Shown here in pieces: positions 35,709 to 47,338 of a stretch of 64,000 bases of DNA. The first letter of the stretch is position 1. The number at the start of each line of letters is the position of its first letter. The notes under the pieces are model-generated. The model saw only the letters and a list, made by a program, of their open reading frames with translations, made no database searches and had not been told where the DNA came from. Made by a program: the position numbers and the translations under genes. The stretch spans positions 10,451,569 through 10,515,568 of the forward strand of contig SCHM01000002.1 of the NCBI GenBank assembly GCA_004123355.1. Reading direction: 5' to 3'. The stretch comes from Amphirosellinia nigrospora (lineage: Eukaryota > Ascomycota > Sordariomycetes > Xylariales > Xylariaceae).

Positions 35709-37252
35709 ATGGTGAACATCACAGAAAAGATCAAGGAGTAAGTATCAAAATACTGCTATAGGGTGAAGAACAATACTAATAACCCTAGGATCGAGGATGA
35801 GATGAGGAGGACTCAGAGTAAGCACTCGGAATCCATCGCCTGGGGGACAACCTACTAGCCCTTCACGACGAATCTCGTGGCTATCAGTATGTCATCCGCC
35901 TTCGTGCCCCCCGCTATGCCACGAGGTGTTCCCGTGGAAGGGCTGGAGGGCTGCTTTCCCGAGCGATGGATAGTGAAGTGACTGATGCCGATTTCTGACA
36001 TAGTACTCGTAATATAGAGAACAAGGCAACAGGTAAGCTTCGAAATTCGGCCATGTTTGCGAGATTATTTGAAGCCATGTCATTGACATTACTCTAGAAT
36101 ATCACCTTGGACTACTAAAAGGTACAGTCTCTAGACATTGTAGTTTGAAAATTAGCTGCTAAGTTTGTTAAACAGAAAGCTCGCTCGACTCCGACTCACA
36201 GCGCTGCTCGAACCTCCTGGTGCCGGCGGCGGAGGCGGCGCTGGGTTCGATGTGAGCAAGAGCGGAGATGCGAGAATAGCGCTTGTCGGATTTCCATCCG
36301 TGGCAAGTCAACATTCCTATCCAAGGTCACCAAAACGAGATCAGAAGTAGCCTCCTACGCTTTCACGACCTTAACGGCTATTCCGGGTGTGCTCGAGTAT
36401 GGCGGCGCCGAAATCCAGTTGCTGGATCTGCCGGGAATCATCGAGGGTGCCGCGGAGGGCAAGGGAAGAGGTCGACAAGTCATTTCGGCTGCTAAAACGA
36501 GCGACCTGATTCTCATGGTCCTCGACGCGACGAAGAAAGCAGAACAGCGCGCGCTGCTAGAGGCCGAATTAGAGGCGGTTGGCATTAGATTAAATAGAGA
36601 ACCACCGTATGAAACATGCCTCTAGCGTCTTTCCAATCACATGAACAACTAACGCTGACCAATTTAGGAACATCTACCTGAAAGCTAAAAAGGCTGGCGG
36701 CATGAAGATAACCTTCCAGAACCCGCCAAAAAGGCTCGACGAGAAGATGGTCTTCAACATCTTACGCGACTACAAGATACTAAACTGCGAGGTGTTGGTC
36801 CGTGACGAAGACGCAACAGTCGACGATCTAATCGACGTTATCATGAAGGATCACCGCAAGTACATTAAGTGTCTGTATGTGTATAATAAGATCGACAGCG
36901 TGTCGCTCGACTTCTTAGACCGCCTCGCGCGTGAGCCACAAACCGCCGTCATGAGTTGCGAGCTCGATCTTGGCGTTCAGGATGTTGTCGAGCGTTGCTG
37001 GCAGGAACTCCGGCTTATCCGTATCTACACTAAACGCAAAGGCGTTGATCCAACTTTAGCGAGGCTCTTATTGTTCGAAGCGGCAGCACTGTCGAGGATG
37101 TCTGCGATCGAATCCACCGTACATTGAAGGAGACCTATAAGTATGCGTTAGTATGGGGTGCGAGCGCACGTCACGTACCCCAGCGCGTCGGACTCGGACA
37201 TCTGGTGGCGGATGAGGATGTCGTCTACATAGTTAGTGCGTTCAAGGCTTAG
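35709..37252 (+). CDS. DRG2/Rbg2-type developmentally regulated GTPase
   Basis: Conserved OBG-class GTPase that acts with a DFRP/Gir2 partner on translating ribosomes. It matches DRG2 rather than DRG1 ([27 protein letters not shown]). Six exons: 35709-35737, 35789-35817, 36018-36032, 36098-36121, 36176-36606 and 36668-37252. G1 is the P-loop GFPSVGKSTFL, G3 is [20 protein letters not shown] and G4 is NKID. The C-terminus reads [20 protein letters not shown] in a TGS domain. The first four exons are tiny. Three one-base deletions are needed: at the exon 5 acceptor (36176), inside the P-loop (near 36300, GGG read as GG) and near 37050. Because the gene is conserved and uninterrupted otherwise, I read these as missing bases in the assembly. 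Corrected length is about 371 residues, as expected for the family. Confidence 0.9.
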
Positions 37253-37743
37253 CCTAATGGCCGTTTCTTGATAGACCGAATGCATTACTTTACCAAACTT
37301 GAACGAGCAGAGGGATGAAGGTGGGAATAGTTAATCACCAACAAAAGAGGAGTGCAGCATCATGTTCTCATGAATCATGTATGTATTCGTCATATCGAGT
37401 CATCAAAAGCCTCTCTTCCCAAGGGAGAGAGGGTAAGTTTCGCAACGGGAGCCTTTACAATATTCCCTATTAATCCACTTTCCTTGACTCCTTTCCATAT
37501 TGTGCAAAACGCCTTTAGACCATGGGCATCCTTTCTCCGTGCAAAGACATTTATCCACCCCAATCATACCGTCATCATGGAAAACTTCAATCCGCTTGGG
37601 GAAGTCCGGTCCAGTTATCAAAGGGGGGGTAGCTTAAATGACAAAAAGAGAAATAGGTTGTTGGTACAATGAATGAATGGGTCATTCGAAATCCAGAAAT
37701 CCGGATTGGACGTCATCCATCCATGGGCCGGATGATTGTCCCA

Positions 37744-38433
37744 CTAGTTGGCCTGTTGACTGTCGCTGGCCGACTGTGTCGATGAGGCCTGCTCAGCATT
37801 CCTGGCACCAAGCACGTTCTCGCCAACGAACCTCTTAGCGGACGCTTGGGCGAAGAGCGATTTTGGCTTGGCCCTGTAGCAAAGGGAAAATCAAACGCGT
37901 TAGCTAAATGTATCTGACAAAAGAATGGGCAGGGGGGAAGGGGGAACCATAGCAAGTAAATAAATAAAGGGTAGGGTGGTAAAAACTTACTTTCCGGCAT
38001 GTCGGCTCTTGAGAGCGTTGAGCTTGGCGGTGCAGGGACTCATGATGTTGTCCGATGGAGAGACGTACTTCTGTGTGGAACTACAGGCGCCAGAGGCGTT
38101 GGGGTCAGCAGGGAGTCCGGCGAGGGTCTTTCTGTACATCATCATCATCGGGGAATAGGAGGACGCCAGCAGCAGCGAGGGCTGCTGCTGCACGACGGTC
38201 GTGGTATCGAGGCCAGAGCCAGTGGATGCGCCAACGCCAGGGTTGATGGATGTGGTGGTGGTGATGGTGGTGGTGGTGGTGTGGTGGTCGTACTTCTCTT
38301 CCTCCATCTTGTTTTGAAAAACCTGGCGGTGGTACTCCATGCTCTTGATGTCGGCCTTGTTGGCTCCGGCTCCGGCTTGGTTCTTGAGGCTGTTGTTGGC
38401 GTCCTTCTCGGACAGAGCGGTGACGGGACCCAT
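37744..38433 (-). CDS. Spo12-like mitotic-exit regulator
   Basis: Small nuclear regulator of the Spo12 family, which in yeast helps release Cdc14 at mitotic exit and acts in meiosis. Two exons: 38433-37991 and 37873-37744, with GTAAGT donor and TACAG acceptor; 190 residues, frame intact. It contains SMEYHRQVFQNKMEEEK and the family signature KYVSPSDNIMSPCTAKLNAL split from KPKSLFA by the intron. Between them lies a Thr-rich and Gln-rich low-complexity part encoded by a GGT/GAT microsatellite on the plus strand. Start MGPVTALSEKD was chosen because the upstream in-frame extension is Thr-rich and not conserved-looking. It is convergent with the DRG2 gene, leaving about 490 bases between the two stops. 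Confidence 0.85.
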
Positions 38434-39316
38434 GGCGACGAGGTGGGGTGTAGTGGTTGTTGAGGTGTGTGTGAATGTCTTTTGTTCCGGATGATTCTTG
38501 CACTGAACGAGCAAGTCGGCGTGCTGATGTAGATAGTTTTGACTTTTACACCGAAGAGAATCGATTTAGAAATATTGCATGCGAAAGCTTGAGGTGCGAA
38601 ATTGTAGTACTAGCGTGAGTGGGAGTGAATGTTTTTCTGGTGGACAGCAGCTTTCTGGCAGGATATGATGGAGATAGTCTGATCTTGAATGAAGAATACT
38701 GTAAAGGTCGAGGGAGATTGTCTTTATCAATGCATCAAGAAGCGAGTTCTAGTCCACACATGACGCGGTTTCCTCCTCATAAAAAATCTCGGACTGGCCT
38801 TACCAAAGTCAACAATGCCGGTTGCTACGGGGCAACGGGCGACTTGTGCAGCGGGGCACAGCAAGGCACGGCTGTTTGCAGTAGCTCGTGCAGGGTTTAG
38901 TGGGCCGTCCCCACATCGACTCGCATTCCAGATACCTTGGCTTCATCCATTCAGTCCCTCCTGTCAAATAAGATTCTGTCGTCCTCGCAACCATGAATCA
39001 TTTCAAGAGGTCACTTCATGCATTCAATATAGAATGAGTCACACAAACCGGCATTGAACTAGTCCATGCCCCTGTCATCGGGATTTCCGGGATAAACAAT
39101 GTCTATGTCTATCCTAGAGGACTTACTGTATACACTATATGTTATCAACCTGAACTATAGCAATCGAATCATGATAGCAAGATCAACTGGTAAGAGGAGA
39201 ATATTATCCGAGTAAGAACTCTGACTATGATTCGCTATATGCTCTGCTAGATATAAGCTACATTCAATTGGTTAATAATGTACACCTTGTAATACGTGCT
39301 ACGTGTTAAACTATGT
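38434..39316. other. Intergenic
   Basis: Upstream region of the Spo12-like gene and downstream region of the acyl-CoA dehydrogenase gene. No coding region was recognised. Confidence 0.55.
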
Positions 39317-40830
39317 TTACAACTTGTGTTTGATGTTTGTGCCCGGGTGGAAGCGTTGTGCCCCATGTTGCTTCAGCAACTGATCTGTCTTTTGCTTCTG
39401 CGCTTGGATTTTCTGTGAAACCTCTGTTCCCCTCCTGTTTTCATTGCGGCCCATTTGCTGAAGATGGACCTCGTCGGGACCATCTGCCAACCTCAAGGTT
39501 CGGATTTGTGCCCACATGTTGGCAAGTGGCGTGTCCTGGCTCACACCAGCACCGCCGAATGCTTGCACGGCTCGGTCGATGACCGTCAGAGCCATCTGGG
39601 GGATGAGAACCTTGGCCTGGGCAATCTCCTTCAGACTGGCCTTTGGGCCAAGGTCATCCATTCGTACCGCCGCGTTCAACACAACCAAGCGGGCGGCATC
39701 GATCTCGATACGGGATTTCGCAACCCACTCGAGGATAACACCATGCTCCTTTAGCTGCTTGCCGAATGGTGTCTTCTTGGGGTCGTTGATCCTCATTAAC
39801 ATCCATTCTAGTGCTCTCTCGGCAGCTCCAATGCTTCGCATGGCGTGGTGAATTCGGCCAGGTCCGAGACGACCTTGAATGATCTCGAAACCTCGACCCT
39901 CACCGAGTACAAGATTGCTGGCAGGAACTCGAACGTTGTCGAAGGAGATGTGGCCATGTCCGTGGGGTGCGTCGTCATAGCCGTAGACATTCAACATCCG
40001 GTGGATCTTGATACCTTTAGTGCCGGCCGGGACAATAATAACAGATTGTTGCTTGTATGGATCTTTGTTGTCGGCGTCAGACTTGCCCATGACAATGTAA
40101 ACCTTGCATCGCGGGTCGCCGGCGCTGGACCACCATTTCTGCGACTTGGTTAGAAGTGATTAGACAGACAGGGGAGAGGGGACTAACTGAGCCATTGAGA
40201 ACATATTCATCGCCCTCCTTTCTCATACTTAATTGAATATTCCTGGCGTCGGAGGAGGCAACATCTGGCTCCGTCATGAGGAAGGCGGACCTGATTTGTC
40301 CGTCCAGCAAGGGCTTGAGCCACTTTGCCTTCTGGGCCTCGTTGCCATACTTGGCCAAAACTTCCATGTTGCCTGTATCAGGGGCGGCACAGTTGGTAGC
40401 CTCCGATCCTGTCCTCGACTTGCCCAACCACTCGGCCATCAATCCATATTCCAAATTTGTATATCCTGGTGACTCTTTGTAGTGACCCTTCGGTAAGAAC
40501 ATGTTCCAAAGCCCGAGCGCCTTCGCTTTCGCCTTCAATTCCTCGATGATGGGTGGGTGGGTTTCCCATCGTGCTGCACCCTCGCCGATCTGGGCTTCCG
40601 AAGACTGGATCTGCTCTGTATAACAGTTTAATTGTCAGAATGAATGAACGTTTAGCTGCGCAACCCAATACTTACGGATACACTCCTCCTCTACGAATTT
40701 GGCAACAAGGTCCAATTGCCTCTTTGCCTTGTCGCTAACGCGACTGGCGACCTATATCCTGTTAGTTAGCCTGGATTGGTATTGTTATGGCAGGAAGGTA
40801 GCGTACAAGATCAGGAATCTGAGCAGACAT
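39317..40830 (-). CDS. Acyl-CoA dehydrogenase (ACAD10/11-like)
   Basis: Flavin-dependent enzyme that introduces a 2,3 double bond in acyl-CoA; fungal members of this branch work in peroxisomal or mitochondrial beta-oxidation. Four exons: 40830-40807, 40751-40676, 40615-40188 and 40138-39317, giving 449 residues with no frame break. N-terminal helical domain: [19 protein letters not shown] and [20 protein letters not shown]. Middle beta domain: [18 protein letters not shown] and KWWSSGAGDPRCK. C-terminal domain: [33 protein letters not shown] and [16 protein letters not shown], which carries the ACAD10/11-type active site region. The C-terminus ends IKHKL; no canonical peroxisomal SKL is present. 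Confidence 0.9.
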
Positions 40831-41462
40831 TATGATAGATTATTCAAGACTTCTTGGATATGGTTACTAAAATAGAAGAAACCAATCTAAGAGATAGAAA
40901 TAGTTCTAACTATAGATAATCTTGATGGGCCCATTGGCGTTTAGTATAAACGGACCATCCAGCTCTGGGACAAACCAGCCGAGGCCAAGCTGTATACCGG
41001 CGTAGCCGAGTCCCACAGGCGCTACAGCGGGTAGCTTTACTGAAGTTAGCAGGAGTCCAGCGTCGTTACAGGGTTCGACAGCACTAACCATCATACGATC
41101 CAGGGGAGAGCTACCCAGGTTGGGGAAGCTTAGGTACCTACCTCAGCCCCTTTCAGGTTCGATGTGGAACTAAGATTTGACTCACATGCTAGCTGCAAAT
41201 ATTCATTAAATGCATGTAAATTGAAAGGTAAGCGCAAGTACGAGCCTATCTTTTTATCCCATATCGATGCTGCTCTCATCCAATTGGAATACCTTCCTCA
41301 GGTAGGTCGCAATTTATTCAGCCTTGCCACTCTCAATCTCCATCCCACCTCACTACCACATAACGAACAATACGCCAAAGGAACGATTATCCTTGATCAT
41401 CTCGCTAGTCGATTACCCATCACAACTCGACCGCGGTAGAACTATTAGGCCAAATCATCTAG
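40831..41462. promoter_or_regulatory. Divergent upstream region, acyl-CoA dehydrogenase and CWC2
   Basis: 632 bases separate the two divergent start codons and should hold both promoters. A 62-codon minus-strand frame at 40906-41094 shows no recognisable features. A TACCTACCTC tract occurs near 41135. Confidence 0.45.
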
Positions 41463-42952
41463 ATGTCTGAAGAAACAGCGCTGGTTCCGGCGCAATCAGG
41501 CGAGGTCGCGCCGCCAGCACCCAAAAAAGTAAAGCGAATTATCAGAAAGAAGCGGCCGGCGCGTCCGCAGGTCGACTCTGACTTCCTCAAATCAGAACCA
41601 CCGCCTCAGACAGGCACGATTTTTAACATCTGGTATAATAAATGGTCGGGTACGTAATTTTGGCAACGAAGGAATCTCCAGAAGCTCCTGGAGCCCTTAC
41701 ACATAACGGTGAAAATGGAAACTGACTCCGATTCTCATAGGGGGCGATCGAGAGGACAAGTACCTCGCCAAGACCGCAGCGAAGGGGCGCTGCAACATCC
41801 AGAAGGATAGCGGCTACACGCGCGCCGATAAAGTCACTGGTTCATATTTTTGTCTTTTCTTCGCCGTAAGCATTCAGGATATCCGGGCAGTTGTTGCAAT
41901 TACTAATTCTCGTCTTAAACAGAGAGGCATATGCCCCAAAGGACAAGACTGCGAATACTTACACCGGCTCCCTTCTATTCACGATCTGTTCAACCCGAAC
42001 GTAGATTGCTTCCAGCGCGACAAGTTCTCAGATTACAGGGATGATATGGTATGCACTCACAGTTTAGATGCGACAGACGTCAAGGCTAATACGCGTTCTA
42101 GGGCGGTACAGGAAGCTTCATGCGCACTAACCGCACAATCTACGTCGGACGGATCCATGTAACCGATGATATAGGTACGCACTCCCTGTTTACGATGTGA
42201 CATATGCCAAGGCTAATACATGTTCTAGAGGAGATCGTGAGCCGTCATTTTGCCGAATGGGGCCAGGTCGAACGCATTCGCGTACTCAGTTAGTACTTCT
42301 GGGACGTTTATTCCGGCATCAATGGTAGTTTCTAACTTGAATCTCTTACAGACACAAGAGGCGTAGCCTTTATTACGTATACAAACGAGGCCAACGCACA
42401 GTTCGCCAAAGAGGCCATGGCTCATCAGTCTCTCGACCATAACGAGATCCTCAACGTGCGCTGGGCGACAGCCGACCCCAATCCAATGGCGCAGGCGAGA
42501 GAAGCGAGACGAATCGAGGAGCAAGCCGCCGAGGCTATCCGACGGGCGTTACCAGCAGAATTTGTAGCTGAGATCGAAGGTCGGGACCCTGAGGCTCGGA
42601 AACGGAGGAAGATCGAAAGTGGGTTTGGCCTGGAAGGATATGAGGCCCCAGATGACGTCTACTTCGCACGGGGTGCGCAGGCCGTAAATCCAATCGGAAG
42701 ACAGGGCTACGAGTTAGAACATGACCAGCGGCTTATGATTGAGGGCGGTGAAGCCAGTGGTGCTGATAGTGGTGCTATATTAGGGGAAGCAAGTGGACAA
42801 CAAGGAGACGCCGAGGTCGGTGGGATATTTTCAAGCAGCACATTAGCAGCCCTGAAGACAGCTAAGGTTACAACAGCACCAGCAAAGCAAAGACAGTAGC
42901 GGCTTCGGGGCCATTGGTGGCGTATGGTAGCGATAGTGACGATGACGAATAG
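41463..42952 (+). CDS. Pre-mRNA splicing factor CWC2 (RBM22-like)
   Basis: RNA-binding protein of the Prp19/NTC complex that contacts U6 snRNA in the spliceosome core. Six exons: 41463-41649, 41741-41865, 41923-42048, 42102-42174, 42229-42288 and 42352-42952. The Torus region reads FNIWYNKWSGGDRED; the CCCH zinc finger is RGICPKGQDCEYLH; and the RRM has RTIYVGRIHV as RNP2 and TRGVAFITYTNEANAQFAKE as RNP1, ending EILNVRWATADPNP. The tail is acidic and Gln-rich. One base is missing near 42888: restoring it extends the C-terminus into TVAASGPLVAYGSDSDDDE with a stop at 42950-42952, against an early stop at 42899. Corrected length is about 390 residues. Confidence 0.9.
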
Positions 42953-43132
42953 CAGAAGCGGCTTTATTATGGCGAGCATATATACCCTAATATCGCTTGC
43001 TACCTGGCCAAAACTATATACTTCATTTGCTTCTAGGTGCCTGTCATAGTATAACTAGCGAATATCGGTACAAAGTCACATTGCCTTGCAACTAGGCCAT
43101 CAAACCAATTGACTCCTTTTATTCATCTTGTA

Positions 43133-44120
43133 TCAGCTGTTGAAAATCCTCGAATAAAGCATCTCGTGTCTCCCAATCCAGAGGTCCATGACCGGGACAC
43201 TCTGCCCGCCTCTTCCACAGGAACGTCCCACTCGCGCTGGACCATGTCCGCGATCAAGACCTGCAACTCGCCGCCCGCGAGGATCTTCTGCGCCTGGTAG
43301 GGGCCGAACATACTGGCGCGCACGGCGGCCGACACGAGGGCCTTGGCATGGCTGAAGAGGAACACGTAGGCCGTCTGCCGCAGCGAGAGCCCGAGGAGCT
43401 GCGCCACGGCGCCGAATAAGGGTGCCAGGTGCGCCGACACCGGAGGCGGGTCTGCGGCGTCCGTGTCCTCCGCGTCCTCGGCCGTGGTCGTGGTCGTGGT
43501 CTTCCTCTTCTTCGAGGCGCCGGACCGCAGCGCCGCGGAAAACGCCCCAGCGCGCCCCGCGCCTCCGCCGACACGGCGCTCGAGGGCGCGAGACTCTTCT
43601 CCCAGATTGAGAGCAGCGCGCGGCCCTGCGCCGTCGACGCCCGCCGGCCCACGGCGCAGATGATGCTGGCGTCTAGCTCGTCGTCGAGCGCCGAGGTGCG
43701 GGCCGGGGCGCGGTGCGCGGCTAGCACGAAGGGGAGGGAGGTGCTCGCGTACGAGGAGAGGGAGAGGGGCAGGAAGGAGGTGAAGGAGGGCTTGTATAGG
43801 AGTGTTGAGGCGGACGACGAGGGGGATCGCGCGTGGGCTAGGTATGATTCTAGTCCTGAGCTGAATGCGAATGAACCTAGTGGTAGGGCGGAGTCGGAGA
43901 GGAGTAAGAGGTAGTGGTGTGATGAGTCTGATATTAATGGTATTGGGCTGGGTGCTGTTGAAGGGGTCGGGCGAAAGCTTGGATCTGTGTCTGTTGCTCG
44001 TCTCTTAGTGTTTAGCCTCGCCTTCGCTTCCGCGAGTTGTGATTCCAGCTTCGCGATCTCATCTTCGAGGTTAGATGCATCGTGTTCGGTAGAAGCCTCA
44101 CTCATCGTCGCATCTTTCAT
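43133..44120 (-). CDS. Urease accessory protein UreF
   Basis: Chaperone that, with UreD and UreG, helps load nickel into urease. N-terminal coiled segment (NLEDEIAKLESQLAEAKARL) is followed by the family's conserved opening YLLLLSDSALPLGSFAFSSG and LESYLAHA. The C-terminal part reads LFGAVAQLLGLSLRQTAYVF, MFGPYQAQKILA and, in the corrected frame, VPVMDLWIGRHEMLYSRI. Two single bases appear missing in G runs: near 43548 (LG to AFSAALRSGASKKRK) and near 43197 (EEAG to SVPVMDLW). Corrected length is about 329 residues and ends FNS with the stop at 43133. No introns. It is tail to tail with CWC2, 180 bases apart, so 3' transcripts may overlap. Confidence 0.88.
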
Positions 44121-44423
44121 CGGGTAGTCTAGTCACGCTTATTACGGTCGGAAAGTGTAGTTAATTAAAAGCCAAGATTGAAGTGGCTTAAGATGTTGTT
44201 GGTATTTTCAATCTAACAAGGGCCATTGGATGAGGCCGATATTCCCCACAAACGCTGGCTAACTTTAACGCCTCGACAAATGCTGGTTGTTTTCAACAAC
44301 GATGTGAACCTCCTTCAAACAACCCCTCCCGAAATCCTATCCGTACAACAATGCAGTTCTTTCAATATGTAACATTTAACGCCAACATCTTCGATGTGCC
44401 ATCACCCTGAGCGCCCTGCCGGT

Positions 44424-46708
44424 TTAGTTCAAAACTACCGGCCTCACATTTTCCTTGTCGAGACTCTGTCCGCTTGCCTTCCGCCTCTCTAATTTCTTCC
44501 TCTCAAGGCGAGCTCGAGCCGCAGCCTGCCGATCAGCAGGCAAAGCACACCGTGTCGTATTCCCAATGGTGCTTCGATCCGCTGGAGGACCCCCAAGGCG
44601 TGAGAATCGGTCTTGTACCAGGTCAATGCCTGGTGTATCGTTGTCTGGTGACACTGGGCGTGTGTTTCTCGACAGGGGCCTCGGCCGACGGGGCGATTGA
44701 TCTGTAGAACCATACATAGTTGCCTTGCTCTCTGGGAGAGATGTTGTTCGAATGCTGCCTATCCTTCCGCCGTCGCTAACTTGGTTGCCACCCGTTGCAA
44801 AGGCGTCGTTTGTCTCTGCTTGCTGATTCCTGCGTAGTCGTCTTCTTGTTGATTCATTGACTCGATCAGAGAGCACGTCCGACGCGACTCTATGGTTGAC
44901 ATCTAGAGAACGCTGTTCTGCTCTATTAGTTGCTCGTCGAGGTGATGAAGCAGCAACGCTCTCCGTGATTGGCTTCATGTTGAGTGGCTGAGTGTCTTTT
45001 TGTTTGTTCTTGTCTTTGCCTTCAAGATCAAACGTGGGAATGTCGGCTGTCCAGTCAGTCAGAAGACCAGCGCCATGTGCGTTTTGTCGTCGAATGGAGT
45101 CCGGTGCATAATTATTCTTCTCCTTAAATGGAGAGAGCTCGGTTATGTCGAAGGTGATATCCTCAACAGACGCTGCTCGTGTTTGCCGGCTGATTGGTCG
45201 AGCTCTCTCATATCTCGACGGTTTGCTAAGTGATTCAATGTCTGATTTAAGACCCGAGTGGTCTTCCCATGCTCCGCAACTGCTGCATCGAAGCTCTCTG
45301 GTCGTTTTGAGAAATTGGCAGCTTCCAGGTCTTTTAGCTTCTTCTCCAATGCGTCGATTTTAGCATTCTTGTCCTGCAATACCTGCAGGGCTTCGGTAGT
45401 TCTAGCCTTGGCATCTCTCTTCAGGGACTCGTAGTCCCTCTTTAGGTTCCTGATGTCGGCATCCTTCTGTCGTGACTCCTCCTTGATTTCACGTAGCTGT
45501 TTCTCCAATCTCCCAACTCGTGCTGATTCAGTTGTTTCGCCCAAGGCCGTCTGGGCCTCAAGCTCTGCCACTCGCTCCCTGGATGTTGCCAAGTTGGACT
45601 TCAAGCGTTTGACTTCATCGCGAAGTGTATCTAATTGTCTCAGCTCACTTCGTGCCTTTCTAAGCTCTCGGCTGACTTCGAGAATGTTCTCTGTATGGCG
45701 TGATGTGTTGGTACGATGATTGAGGTTTGACTCGCAAGAAGCTTCCTTCAAGCGAGATTCCAGATCTTTCACCCGTTCGCGATACTCAGCAACGAGAGAT
45801 GTCTGCTGTGCAAGGTCTTTTGTCATCAAGGCGTTGTGTTTGTCGATCCCGTCTTTGCCCGTGACCGCAAGGTTAGCAGTCAATTTGGCGATTTTTGCTT
45901 CCATTTCGACCACCTTAGCTTGCTCCTCCTTCAGCTTCTGGGTCAGTCGGCTTGCCTCCATATCTTTCTTGGCCGCGTAGGACTTGGCGTTTGCCTTGTA
46001 CTTGACCAGTAGTTCGATGTCGGACTTGGCTTCTTCGCGGTACCGGGTCCATTCGGCCTTCCAGTACTTTCCGGACTCTGAGTGAGGCTCATTAAGATCC
46101 ACGGTCAGGTCGTGATTGCAACAGTTATCTTCGTCCTCCCATATTTCGTCATCTTCCGTGTCGTCCTCCTCTGGTTCTCCCACTTGTCGCTTTGTTGGGC
46201 GGGAATTCTCTAGTGCTTGCTGTAGGGTTGTTTTCTTCCGTAACCGGCCGCTACGAGCGGAGCTGGGGCTAGCGTCGACATTGTTGCCGGCCTTGACATC
46301 CCGGCCAAAGGACACACGTTTGCGACGCGTGGTCCCAGTTCCAGGTGTTAAGAGTATGCTGTTCAGTTTAGAGGGCGATCTCGCGTCCGGGAGAATGGCG
46401 CCTGTCGCGGTAGTCGCGTTTGGCGCAGATTCAACGCACTCTGACTTCTTCTCTGACTTGTTCTTTGGCTTTGTTACAGTAGGTTGACCTTCTGTCGTCG
46501 CGGCTTGGCCCCATAGGGCATTTCTGATGGCGCGTGCTGCAAATACTGGCGCAGGCGTGTCTGGTGCATCGAATTGGGTCGTGTCTTCTACGCTGTTAGC
46601 ATGCGAATAACGCGAAAATGGCAGTATGGGCGAAGTACCTCCGTCATTAGTCGCGTCTTGGAGTCCGGTGGCTCCTTGGAAGCCCTTTTTGAGGGCCCAG
46701 CCAAGCAT
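44424..46708 (-). CDS. Cut12-like spindle pole body protein
   Basis: About 760 residues without introns. The N-terminus MLGWALKKGFQGATG and the following DTPAPVFAARAIRNALWG match the Cut12 family of spindle pole body proteins, which in fission yeast help activate Polo kinase at mitotic entry. A basic TTRRKRVSFGRDVKAG stretch and an acidic EEDDTEDDEIWEDED stretch follow. Residues of roughly 215-490 form a long coiled coil with many Glu, Lys and Leu heptads. The tail is Arg/Ser/Pro-rich and ends NVRPVVLN. One base is missing near 45255: after HGKTTR the next frame continues GLKSDIESLSKPSRYERARP and reads through to 44424. Function is inferred from the N-terminal match and coiled-coil layout. 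Confidence 0.8.
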
Positions 46709-47338
46709 TGTGCTGCTGTTTTATCTGATTTGATCTGAGAAGCTAATGGGAATTACGTGTATTGACGATTGTTATGTTCTGTTGTGTTGTGTTGTTTTGA
46801 GAATATAATCGATTGATTTGGTCGAATAGGTTGTTGGTGTTTTGTCTACTCTTCAGTTGCTTCAGACCCAGGCTGCCCAGCAACTAAGTATAAGCTTCAT
46901 TGTGTGTTTACTTTTCAGAGGGGTCGTCGTCATTGAACGCGGTGCTGCCCGCGATTTATGTGGGTCTTCATTAACCTAATTTGTACTAAAACACCGGAAA
47001 GTTCAGAATCTAGGCGCTGGTTTGTGGCTGGGGTCCCCTGTAATGTGCCCACTACGGCCGCCACAGTTGCCATTCTTTGGGTACAATTCCGCATATCTGG
47101 TTGGCTCTTGTATCATCTCCTCCGCCCACCACCTTGGAAGATTATTGAGTCAAACTCAGTCAGTCACAAGCTAACCTATCCATATCCCCCAAACATAACC
47201 CTACTGTTACTGCTGCAAAATGGCCCTAGGTCAGTAAAGACGCACAGCTTCGGCTGTGATTGTCTGCTCTGTTCGCCCAACTCCTCCCGGACCGAACACT
47301 ATACTAATCCTACCTACTCACTCTGATGTTGAGTCAAC
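46709..47338. promoter_or_regulatory. Divergent upstream region, Cut12-like and GCN2
   Basis: 630 bases between two divergent start codons. The GCN2 side shows several short upstream frames and a pyrimidine-rich stretch (47180-47300). No specific site was identified. Confidence 0.45.

Noticed and set aside
43429-43914. 161-codon plus-strand open frame
   Set aside because: Antisense to UreF in GC-rich DNA; Arg-rich composition typical of shadow frames.
45453-46487. Plus-strand Ser-rich open frames
   Set aside because: Antisense of the coiled-coil and acidic parts of the Cut12-like gene.
46577-46625. Intron near the start of the Cut12-like gene
   Set aside because: A GT..CAG pair exists, but splicing it would bring an immediate stop, while reading through stays open.
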